The translations under genes and the position numbers were made by a program. A stretch of 64,000 bases of DNA, from assembly GCA_025331445.1 (NCBI GenBank), contig JAIWNE010000122.1, positions 35,677-99,676 on the forward strand, given 5' to 3'. Positions 45,485 to 56,740 of the stretch are shown in pieces (positions within the stretch are counted from its first letter, which is position 1; each line of letters starts with the position of its first letter). The notes under the pieces are model-generated. The model made no database searches, was not told where the DNA came from, and was given only the letters and a program-made list of their open reading frames with translations. Source of the stretch: Blakeslea trispora. Taxonomy: Eukaryota; Mucoromycota; Mucoromycetes; Mucorales; Choanephoraceae.

Positions 45485-46720
45485 GCTAACATGGGCATAT
45501 TTTTCCAACTTTTGATTTTGACCATAAAATTGCTGTTTTTTTTGGCAGAAATGTAGATGTATCTTCTAGCCTTCCAAAACTTTTTACAGATTTAAAATTG
45601 GATGTATTTCATGAAGTTATTACCATTTACATTTCTTTTATCATTTCACTGCTTAAAGAAATTTCACTCTTTAAATTTTTTGGCAGTGATTTTTTCTCTG
45701 CTTAAGATTTTGAAGCAACTTGATTTCCTTCATGCTGAGGAGTTTAAAATGACGTTATTTTTTCTTCAAAAAATAGCAAGACCTAAAAAATCACTGCTTA
45801 AAAAATTGGAAAACATTTTCGGAAACGAGAAAATTAAAAAATTGAGAACGAGACTCACAAAATAATTGGGAAAATCTTTTAAAAATGGGAAATAAAAATC
45901 TTAAAGCACTAAAAAAAAGAGACTCTCAAAAAAAAAGATACTAGAAAAAATACATAAAAAAAAGAGGTTGAAAAAAAAAGAGACACTTAAAAAAACACTT
46001 AAACGATTGCTTAAAGATGGGTAGTTTGAAAAGCCAAAAGCTGTCAAAATAAAGACGTAAGCAACATACAAACATAATTTAATCCTTCTGCTGATCTTGT
46101 TAAAGCTACTCGTACAAAAGGTTTATTTTTAAATACAGTACAAAGACGCTAATCCCTTTTATATTTGATAGATAAGGTAAAGCCAAAGTCATTATCACAC
46201 ACTATTCTATGCTAACAGCCCTTTTTATCGTATTCCATTCGCTTATACTCGTTTCAATACATATCATCCCAGAATAACATAACTATAAATACAAGTAAAG
46301 TAATAACTTGACAAGATGTTGTTGTTTATTGCTTAAATACAATTCTTCAACCAAATATTCAAGATCCTGTTCGTGATGCAGTCCGTTCCAATAAAGAGCC
46401 GTTTACAATCCAAACCAAAAGCACTACTTACCTCTTGTAAAGTGTTCAACAGTAGATTTCAATAACTGTGTACTGACAATAACTAAAACTTGGGTGTAGA
46501 AAAACAGTGATGCTGAAATGAGAGGATCTTACACGTTTGCTGGCGATAACTCTTTTTTTTTGTAGACACAGTCAAAGTCATTCTGGTTTTGTTTTCGCGT
46601 TTTTTGCTTTTAACTTCTGAAATCTTGTAAGATTGTTGATTTGTAAGATTGTTGATTGCGCACTTGCAATGCGTTGCTTTGTTGTGATGACGGGAGTTTG
46701 TTGAGGCTCATCAACTTGGT
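45485..46720 (+). repeat. Repeat B, copy 2
   Basis: It matches 37400-38480 in the same orientation with scattered indels. It lies directly between the two copies of repeat A. It contains no conserved ORF; the small frame 45602-45865 is disrupted in the other copy. Confidence 0.85.
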
Positions 46721-47129
46721 TAGAAATATAGAGCAGTGAGTAAAAGTTCATTTAGTACTAAAAATAATAAAATAGAAGGAAAAAGAAAAAACTGTCTGAG
46801 AAAAAAAAATACCTCAGAAACCTTTTTTTTTTAAAAAAAAGAGCTCATTTAATGTTAACATTGTCTATTTTAAATGAATTGCTATGGCAATTTAAGCAAA
46901 CCATCTTGAGTATCTGTTGTAATGAATTACATGGCCTATGGATATCGCCACTACTAAGCTGATTAGCAAAGTCTCATGTAAAGTACAATGTTAACAGATA
47001 TTCTTTGTGTTACTGATGAGAAAAAAAATTATCTATCTTCAGTCTCTGTTCATCTAATTTTCTACGGATCGTATTTTTACAGATCTTTTTTGTTTTCGAT
47101 TCATTTTTTATCACAAAAATAGAAATTTG

Positions 47130-48420
47130 TCAATATGTCATTTTATTTAGACATCCTTTTTCCTTTTTTTTATTCTTTTCTCTTCTATTTCTTTTACTTT
47201 TTTTATATTTTGAAATAAAACATGTAAGTACTTTCCCATACCTAAGCAACAGTTTATTGAATACTATTCTCCATGTAGACATGTTATCTTTAGAGCTTAT
47301 GAAGACTGATACATAATTTAAGGTACAATTTGACAAACAAGTACATTGCTGTTTACTTACAATCTTTTTTTTTTCTTGGGATTAGTCACGTAGTTTTGTA
47401 TTTTCTCGAGAAACTTGGTATAAAAGTAAGTAAAGTCATAGAATATGATTCAAGACCTCTCTAACTGTTCTATTTAGCTACCTTAGGCACTCGTAATTGT
47501 ATCTGGTTATAACCTGAGATGCTATGATGCTTTAGCATGTAAGTAAATGATTAAATTATCCCATTTCGGTTTAACTTATTTAGTTTTTCTAGTTTCTTTT
47601 CTGTTGTTGAGCTTCTATCGCTTTAGTGCGTTACCCTCTAGTTTCCAGATGGCTGTTTGAGACTTTTAAAGTAAGTAAATGACATTATTTTCTGCTGGCT
47701 TTATAACTAACTGTTTTAGCATTTTAATAGTCATTTTGCTAAGGTTTTTCTGACATTTCGTGATGACTGATTTTGCTCTTTCGCCTGCTTTTTGGCCGTA
47801 TTTTGGCTGTATTTTGCCTATCATTTTGCCCATCATTTTGCCTACCATTTTGGCTGGATTTCTGTCTGGTCATTCTACCTGGATTTCTATAGAACCCCTC
47901 ATATTTCCCCTGTATAAGCCATTATTTTCAGCCAATATATACCATTTTTTATAATAAAAAGCACTATTTTTAGACCTATAATCCTCTATATTTGACCTAT
48001 ATAACGCAATCATAAAGAAGTGTATTGACGTAAAGAAGTCCATTCTGTCCAATTAAATGCATACATTCAATAAAGATACCGAGTATGAAGCCAATTAAAA
48101 CGAATTAATGATTGTATCTTTTGATAAATAAGCCAATTGAATGAGGATGTCATGAATAAACAATCCAATCAGGTCGCTTTAATGGAAGCGAAAGACAAAG
48201 AGGTTCACTCAAATTCTGATGCGAAAACACAAGATGTTGCTCCGCCCTGTCTTCCGATGCGTTGACACATGACAGTGTTCCGCTTTGTCGTCCCAATGCG
48301 AAAACACATGACGGCGTGCGCCGTGCGGATAACTTGCCTGGAACGTGCGTAACAGGCAAGTTAACCGCAGAAATTGGCGTGCGTGCGACGACCCTTTATT
48401 TGTAGTGGACTTATGGCATA
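47130..48420 (+). repeat. Repeat A, copy 2
   Basis: Donors GTAAGTA at 47224, 47426, 47539 and 47671 and acceptors ending at 47477, 47583 and 47719 match copy 1 in order, strength and spacing. Exons 47478-47538 and 47584-47670 also look non-coding; the first has stops in all frames. The CCATTTTGCC run (about 47760-47880), the CCAATT/GTAAAGAAG block (about 47990-48180) and the tandem array follow as in copy 1. Confidence 0.7.
48218..48330 (+). repeat. 38-bp tandem repeat in unit A copy 2
   Basis: Units starting GATGCGAAAACACA, GATGCGTTGACACATGAC and AATGCGAAAACACATGAC begin at 48218, 48256 and 48295 (periods 38 and 39 bp). The period equals that of copy 1 but the unit sequence is different. 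Confidence 0.82.
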
Positions 48421-49407
48421 GGTTCAAATCCCAGTGTGTACAGGTTGAGTTTTTGATGCAAGTCGTTTGCTGGTTAATCCCGTGATGTCGTAATATATCT
48501 CTTCCGCTTGGGCCTGGTGAACCCACTTCATTACCTCTGTCCTGTCAAATCTTCAATGCTTTTCTCATCCCCCCTACATACTAACTACAACCCTCCCTAA
48601 TACCAACTACTCCCAACAACAAACCTCCCTAAAATCTGCTATCTGTACGTCTTTCTTGCCCGACTTATGGGATCGTAGTGCAATAGTATTATTAGCTTGA
48701 TATCTAATAAAAATTAATATTCATCTTAACCAACCGCGCGGACACGAGTTGTCGTCTTGATATATTATTAGGATGTTTATACTAGATCACGTGACCGAAG
48801 TTAAGCTTCACTACAATCAATTGAAATTGCCTGCCGTCTCATTCACATTTTTTTTGTGTTGATGAAACGGTGGTGAGACTGATAATTTTTTACTGCTTAA
48901 TTTAAAAATCTTATTTTCTCTACGAAAACACGTTCATTGTGGATAAAACTTTCTAGGATGACTCTTGGATAAATGTACTTTATGTTTGTTAAGTTGGATG
49001 TTGTGATTCCTTACAAAATCTTTCATAACTTGACGATTTTGTGTTTACAGCCTTTTTTAACCATTTTATTAAAAATTCGATTTCCGCCATTTTTCTTGAA
49101 ATGACTTGGATTTATTTTTTTATTTTTTTTCTAAGTCGAATAGGCTGTAAATTGAGTGAGATTGCTTTCCAGGTTACATATTTCTTGTCGTTGTTTGAAT
49201 GCAAGAGGGCATATTTGCAATTAAATTGAAGATGTACCTTTCCAAGTACCTCAACATCGCTTTTTTTGGTATCAAAATGATCAGAAAAGCAAAAAGTAAT
49301 AGATAAACAATCTTTCATAAAATAATAATAACTTTTGACTATTTTCATTTTTTTTTGAAAAAGCAGTGAATCTGTCTTAATTATACTTTCAGTACGAGGT
49401 GTCCATT
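48421..49407. other. Intergenic DNA without recognised genes
   Basis: Mixed AT-rich DNA. A GGTTCAAATCCCAG segment near 48421 resembles a tRNA B box but no cloverleaf forms around it. Nothing else is supported. Confidence 0.4.
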
Positions 49408-49700
49408 TTGAGCAACTTTTTTTTTGTTTGATTCTTAATGAAGGTTTTTTTTGCAACTTTTTTTGGCTACTTCCTAGAAAAGGGGTTTTTTTTTGCAACT
49501 TTTTCCTAGCACTAATTTTCTATATTTTAAAAGAAGTAGAATTTGACCATCCAATTCTTAATAAAGGTTTTTTTTGCAACTTTTTTTCTAGCACTGATAT
49601 TTTATTTTCTGAAGGAGATATTTTTTTTTGCAGCTTTTTTTATTCTATGACATAGGATCATTTTTATTCTTATAAAGAGGCCTTTTTTTTTGCAACTTTT
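49408..49700 (+). repeat. T-rich array of TTTTTGCAACTTTTT units
   Basis: Six GCAACT or GCAGCT cores embedded in long T runs lie at irregular spacing (about 49411, 49450, 49493, 49577, 49630 and 49690). Longer shared pieces such as AATTCTTAAT-AAGG precede some copies, which suggests a decayed larger unit. Confidence 0.75.
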
Positions 49701-50222
49701 TTTCTGAAATTGCATATGATATTCAGGATAGCACTTGTTATTTAAATCAAAAAGAAGATGTATCATAAATGATGTGAACTCATGTCAGGTTAATACAGTA
49801 TGTACTGTATGGATCGTTTGGCCAATACTTAGAATGTTGAGTAAGTATCCGCTCACACAATTAAACTTGAATGTTTTGTATTAAATATAAAGTGATAGAA
49901 CGATCAATCTGTAATGTAAGAGTACAAAATAATTACTGGATAAACCATCCACCCATTGAAAAGTTTTTGTTTTCACAAATATCTCTACCAATGAAAATGT
50001 CTTTTGTGCGCAGTTCGATATCTTTCTCGCTAAGTCAAATTCTGGTTTATCTCTTCAGTAGTTATTCAATTTCTAATAGTGAAAATATATAGCGATTGAG
50101 AACAATGGCCGTATATGTTATTAATACTCTATTACAAATGATTTGGTGATGTATAGCTCTATGACTTTCACATCTTAAGTGCATTATTAGGTACATTTGT
50201 TTTATTTAATTCGCTTATATAA

Positions 50223-53200
50223 TTAATTATCAATTTTTTGGTGCTTGCTATCATAGTATTCCACAATATCTATAGCGTCTAAGTTCAAACCAAATTTTCT
50301 TTTGATTGCTAAGGGTAATTCTGAGCCAAAAAAGAACAAATCTTCGCTTTTTCTAACTCTGGACATGGCAACATACATTTGTCCATGAGATAGCATGTTG
50401 TCTAAATGTATGGCAACAGCGTCGATTGTCAGGCTTTGAGCTTTGTGTATGGTTGTTGCAAAAGCTGGTACAACAGGAAACTGCGATCTCACGTAACTTG
50501 TTCCTGGGACAGTTCTAGTAATTCGCTGAATCCAGATACTGTCACTTTGCTCATCTTCATTTTCGCCTCTCTTCAATCGAATGTTTTCTTCGTCCATTTC
50601 TTCGATCATTGCTATTGTTCCATTAACCCATCCTTTTCTTACGTTTAAATTTTGAATTAGCATGACCGGCATGCCTATTTTCAAAATCAAGTCTTTTGGG
50701 AGTCTTTTTTCTTTTCTGAGAATTTTCATAGCGGACTTCTTTGCATTTTCGTTGTAAGAATCAAGAGAACTGTAAGTTATTGCTTCGCCTTCTAATTCAT
50801 CGAAATCTTTGGTATTGGCCTTATCTACGTTGATTCTGGTAGTATAAAGACGAAGGCATTTTGTTGGGACATGTTTTTTCAGGACAGTGCGCTTGTTGAT
50901 GAACTTTATAACTTGCTCGTCAAACTCGCATACACGGGCTTTTTTCAAGACAGCAATCAACTCAGAGTCAACTTGTCTAACAGGCATATGAAGCGAATAC
51001 TTTGGTGCATAATTGTACATGTCAGAATCCCAGATTGGTTCTTCATTCATCTTTATCGGTAAGAGCTGGGCAATATCACCAAAGAACAGAGTTTTTATGC
51101 CACCCATGCCTACACATCTGTTGGTGGTTCTTATCAATGCATCGTTGAGAGTATTCAAAAGCGTATTGCTAATCATAGAGTACTCATCAATCAATAACAT
51201 TATTTTGGGATACAGTTTTACAAGTTCGTCCAGCTTGTTGTAGTCAGGTGTATTGGTAGAGGTCTTCATTCCAAAAAAGCGATGAACTGTCATACCGTTG
51301 ATATTGTGTGCAGCTACACCGGTTGGAGCCAATTTGAAAATCTGTTTTAATATAAGGTGTTAAGTCTAAATATAGAAACAGCAAAGTCATTCAAATTACC
51401 TTGTAGTTTTGAGCTTTATAATGTCTCTCAAACATTTTTAATAGATACGACTTTCCGGTACCAGCAGCACCCGAGATAAACACAACAGAGTTCGTTCTCA
51501 ATTCGCTTATGACACCTTCAAAGATACTTTTCTGACAACTGTTTGCATTGTTCAGCATAACGTTTAACTCCCTGGAAGCAACCTCTGGTCCTCTTTCAGA
51601 GTCGTTCACATCACCAAGATCTTCTATGATTGACTGTGCATGCTCTTCAACTACAATTCCACCTGATTCTTCAGGGATACTGATCAGATACTCAAAGCAA
51701 TCTATTTAGCGGATGCCATTAATTAGTTCTTGTTTGATAGTTTTGAAGAATGATTTTGATGATTTTACCTCTCCACGACTGATAAGGATATTTCAAGTTC
51801 TCAAAGGTGTTGTTAAATATAGCCTTTTTTGTCACGATCTGTTGATAATAGTACTTTTCACCATTAAACTCGCTTTCATTGAATGTTCGCCAGTAACATT
51901 CTTTTCTTCTCAAAACATAATTTGTTTTTGCTGATTGAACGGTCTTTGGCAATAGTCCATCATAAAATGATCGTTGTTGAAGAGGGCCACGGCTAGTAGT
52001 AGAACTTTCAAGTTCTGTCAAACTTTCTTCTTCATCCACTGCTTCTTCTCGGTAATAACAAAAAAACTGAGGCATTGTCAGGCTCTCAGCACCATTTCTC
52101 TGTTCGTATTTTTCTAAGGGAATGGTTAGATGTTTTCAAAAATCTTACAACGTATTGTCTCTTTTGCTTACCAACATGAGAACGAGAAAAAATCTCGCCA
52201 CTGTCTGGGCTAATGTCTTTGATATCCGATTTTAGCAATCTTCTATCATCAGATGGAAGAGCAGTCTTCAAAAACGTGACTGATCGAGAGCTTTGATGCT
52301 TATGCCATCCCATAACATCATAGACTGCTTCAATGGCGCCAACAATTCTGTTCTGGAAGTGCTCTTTTCCTTTTTTTTCTTGCATTCGGAAGTATCCAGA
52401 GCCTTTGTTCGATACTTCAACACTGCTTCTGCTTCGTTTTTCGCCATATACTTTGCAAGATATCTCACAGCTGCTTCACCTTTGTTGTATTGTATGTCCA
52501 TGTTTGCTCTCCATGTTGCAAGCAAAAATGGATTATAATTGTTAATGTTCATATCTTCTACACCTCTCTCATAAATGCATGTATCTTCAACAAACTCAGT
52601 TCTTGGTGCTGGCTGCTTTGGATAACCAAATCGACATTTTTTGTTTTCAGCAAGCTTACAATATCTGCATGAAAAATTTAAGAAAAAGGATCAGAAAACG
52701 ATGAATTGTTTGAACTTAAGAGGGATAGCTTACACTTCGTTACAGATATGCAATTGGTGCTTCAATACAAGGCGGTGCAAAAGTGGGTCCTCATGAGCTC
52801 TTCTTGGCAATATTTTACAGGAGACAACATTCATGGCTATAAGATCTTCCACAGATTTGTTTGTCCAGAGAACACAATGTATATGAGGAGCACCTCGATC
52901 TTGAATCTCAAGTACCCAACTGTATTCCCTTACTCCTCCAATTGAATCAGCGAAATGACCAAGTACATATTTGCTGAAGAAATGGTTCCATTTGCGATGG
53001 AAGTGATTGGCAAATAAAACAGGGTCTTCCCAAGGGTATTCAGTACCAGTTGCTGCTTTGAAGTCGGGGCTAAAGTCGTCACAGCTGAAGGTAAGAAAGA
53101 GTTGAGGTGAAGACAAATTTGTGAATATCGTTCTGAGGTTGAGATAATTTTTTCTTTTATATGCGTATGATGATCGGATGGTGTATGGTACAGAGGAAAT

Positions 53201-54358
53201 AATATTCTTGTTGTATGATCTGGTAGCAGGGTCAATAATATCTTTTTGTCTCAAATTGGATCTTCCTTTAGTTGAAACAACCAAACGATTGTAAGTAGAC
53301 AGGTTGTTCTTTTCAATGTTGTCCAGCATAAAGAAAAGAAACAACTGATCTCTTGAGAATCTTCTGTCTTTCATCATAAGCCGGGCCTTTGTGTATCCTG
53401 CCAAAGACTCGCCGTTGATTGTTGCCTTGGAGATACCTCCATGGTTCTCGGGAAGGCGCTTGTTCTCTTCCGTGGGCTTGGACATGGAGTAATGCCCGGT
53501 ACATGTAGTAAAAATGTGAGGAAACACAAGCGCCAACAAACTAGGATGTGAAATCCTGATGTTTTTTCCATTGGTGTCTTGTCCAATGAACAAATCGCAA
53601 AAGTCAACATCGGAAGCTTGAGGATTGGGATTCTCGCCAGGAAACAAGCTGTTGTGAGGCCATCTTATTTGTCTATCATTTCTGATTCCAACAAACTTCA
53701 TGTTTTTTTCAAATGATAATTGACCAGAGAATAGGTTAATGGCTGAAGATCATATCTTGCCAGCAAAGGATGAGTTGCTTGCAATGCGGCATATGCTGCA
53801 TAAACCTTCTTCTTGTTGATTTCTGCAGGATCCCCACGTTGGTAGTACAGTCCCAAAGTTCCAGAATAAGCCATGGTTGTAAACTCATAGTTGTGAGTTA
53901 CCCAAAAGGAACCAGAAAGTTCATAATGACCTTTCTTCCGGATGAAGACCATTTTCTTGTAATTTGAGATACAAGCTTCACAGGTGAGATAACTGAGCGC
54001 TCACGATAGTTGAGGCTTTCTGTTTCTTTCACAATATCGCCTTTAAATTATAAAGAAATCAGTATTCTCTGAGTTTGCTAAAATATAGTAAAAACTTACC
54101 GGGATATTCATAAACAGGGAAATCAGATTCCTTTCCTTTGTAATGGCGTTTACACACCATAACCTTACCATCTTTGGTCATCGGTTGTAATTTCCAAGCG
54201 TGGCAGTTCAAGTTCTCGGCGTTGGAGATAAGGCGGAAGTGCTGCTGTTCAGGATAGAGAACTTCCAAGCAAACAGAACAAAAACCGTTGGGAGTTTTAG
54301 CAGCAAATTCCTGAAACTTCTTGATTTGAGATCTCTGAGTGGTCGAGAAAGAGTTCAA
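50223..54358 (-). pseudogene. Helitron Rep/helicase gene (RepHel), multi-exon, several frame breaks
   Basis: The encoded enzyme drives rolling-circle transposition. An N-terminal Cys/His part (from about 54358: CSVCLEVL, CHAW, VCKRHYKGK) leads to the Helitron Rep domain (53701-52730) with the HUH motif GAPHIHCVLW, and the YLAKYMAK tyrosine motif in the next exon (near 52450). The PIF1-type helicase follows: Walker A GAAGTGKSYLL (51609-51391), Walker B LLIDEYSM, and the C-terminal TIHKAQS and VAMSRVRK motifs (51332-50223). Introns at about 52679-52731, 51702-51768 and 51342-51399 keep frame. Breaks near 54400, 53983, 52390 and 52110 each fit a single-base indel. Terminal hairpin and CTRR end were not located. 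Confidence 0.88.
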
Positions 54359-54718
54359 AGAATTATCTTGAAAACGAAATCTAGAAGTAAATTCACGGAT
54401 AGCGCTGTAGAGGAGGACATTGTATTAAATGATATAGTTGAAGAAAAAAACAAAAATGTCTGTTTTATATAGATGTTTGAAACAAAAAAAAAGTGATACT
54501 AAGTCAGGATACGCGAAAGTATACTTATAATCAGAAATGCCACACATGTATGTGCAACTAAATATACAGTGATGGCCACAGGTTTAGCACGATAATGGTA
54601 TCATGGGGTCATAAAGCAAGAAAAGCTTAATGCGATAGTACAATGTAAAACAATCATTGACTACTTGTGTAATTTAAAAAAATTGATGAATAGCAATGCT
54701 TTATTCATCTTAAAGGAA

Positions 54719-55595
54719 TCAAATATTCATTGATCCAGAAGGGACGAAGAGATCAGAGGGAAACGGAATATCATCGTTCATAAGCTCAACAAAGTTATTC
54801 AAACTTTCAGAGAGAAGATCAGTTCGAATGATCTTTGGGTTGGCACCCTTCTCTACCACCTTACGCTTCGAAGACTTGATCTTGGTCTGCCTTTTCTCCT
54901 TCTTTTCGTTGGAGACAACGGGATTGCAATCATTGGCGATGAGTTCTTCGTCAACTATGTAGTTTATAACGTGGGTTTAGGCTTTTTTATATCAACAGAA
55001 AAAGCAAACTACTTACCAAGGTCTTCATACAAGTCCTCCAAATGATCGGCAAATGCCTCCTTGATGGAGTTGTTGGAGGCAACATAGTTTTTGTTGTCCC
55101 AGTTCTCCCAGGGTACTTGAACAAAAGAAACTTTAATTTCTTATATTCACGCCCAGAAGGGGCAACAGTTCCATCAATAGGAATGACTCCTAAAGGCATG
55201 GCAGCCCCAAGGATCGTTCCATCAAAGTTGAGCTCGCGAATTGGCGAGACACTCTCAACACCTACACGGGTACTTGCTTGAGGTCTGGTTGAATCATCAA
55301 ACATGTATGCCGAAACATTCAAAGATCCTATTGTGTCAAACTTGTCAATCTACAAATACTTTTTACCAACGGAGATCTCTAAAAATAAATTACCAATGAT
55401 TCTGTGGGTGGAACCTTTTCTGAAAAATCTCAGAAAGTAAAACATCATGGGATAATTGTTATTATTGATCATGAAGTTGATCTTCAGACTAGAGTCAGAA
55501 CCTTTTGCTTCCAAGGTAATGCTTTTTGCACTAACTACACGGATAACAGCGTTTTCAGAGAAAGCAACAGCACGATCACAAATAGCGGTAACCAT
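54719..55595 (-). pseudogene. Unknown 249-codon gene next to the Helitron, 3 exons, one frameshift
   Basis: Exons in transcript order are 55595-55394, 55327-55017 and 54954-54719, with GT-AG introns. The sum is 749 bases, one short of 250 codons. The missing base lies near 55138, and downstream the other frame reads cleanly (VPWENWDNKNYV). The N-terminus has a beta-rich look (ENAVIRVVSAKSITLEAKG); the C-terminus has a basic, nuclear-signal-like KEKRQTKIKSSKRK. No domain was recognised. It lies 360 bp upstream of RepHel on the same strand, so it may be Helitron cargo. An OB-fold (RPA-like) protein is the usual Helitron partner, but that is not evident here. Confidence 0.6.
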
Positions 55596-56740
55596 TTTTT
55601 AAATAAAAGAAAATTATTAAGGATTCATCTCACTACTTTTTCACCTGGTTTTAAAGTAATCCAGCAGCTTCGAAATAGGTGATACAAGACATCTGCATGA
55701 ACGAGATGCTCTTGTAATACCACAATTTAAAAATCTAAAATGTACCACGCATGAATTCTTGAGTGCTTCATTCTCACGTATTAAGATCTTTTTATTATTA
55801 AGTTTTGAGTAGTTTACTATCATGTGCGACACTTCATTAGATAGGATACTCTATACCATTTTGTGTTCTGAGCTACATTGCAATGCAAAAAAAAAATCGT
55901 GTAGTTCACTTTGTATCCTTAGCTCCATTACAATACAAAAAACATGAGGTCGTCTACTTTTCATTCATAGCTGCATCTCAAATATAAAGAAAGTATCAAA
56001 TAGCCTACTGCAAGAATTAACAGACAAAATAGGCGTCTAAAATGTGCATTAAATAATAGAAGCGTAATTCTCGTTGAACTTAGGGAAAAACTCCAAATCA
56101 AACAGAGTTTGACTTATCTAAGTCGCTATTCTATTTGACTTGAGGTATACCAAATGTCAAAGTGTCAGGCTGACTAAAAAGAAATCATCAATCATGCCTC
56201 AAAAGGGTTCCACGATCAAATCTTGTAAGTGTTTCTTTTGTTATAGTGCCAACGATTTAAAATTTGATGGTATATAAGAAAAAAAATGTCTCAATGACCA
56301 GATTGGTTGGTAGACCTGAGTTACACACATTGATATCCGCGCACAGGCACAAATTGCGATACACGTGTGTAACCTCATCTGTAAATTTCATTATCTATTA
56401 TCATTGTAGACTCTTCATGTCAATCTTACTAGAGCTTTAGTTCTTCAAGACTAAGCTGAAATCATTGTTATTGAAAATATTTTTCAAGTACAACTGTGTA
56501 CAATAGTCAGCATAAAATGGAAAGTCTTTTTGCTTCTTAAATATGTATATTGACTAATAATTGAATTGTTTGTATATATTTTAAAAGCAGAGGATTGAAT
56601 ATATCAAAAACTATTTAGTTGATAAACACGGATTTAACCAGATATTAGAAAAGCTGTACTACGAATTATTCTAATTGATAAATAACATTCACTTAGGACT
56701 TAAACGGAAGAACATTCCAAAACTGTAAACCTACGCACTT
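55596..56740. other. Intergenic DNA with one hairpin
   Basis: No gene was seen. An imperfect inverted repeat of TGAGTTACACAC (56317) and GTGTGTAACCTCA (to 56377) encloses a GC-richer loop with ATCCGCGCACAGGC. This is unusual for the local AT-rich sequence. Confidence 0.5.

Noticed and set aside
48390..48440. Possible tRNA suggested by GGTTCAAATCCCAG
   Set aside because: The T-stem does not pair and no acceptor or anticodon arm fits.
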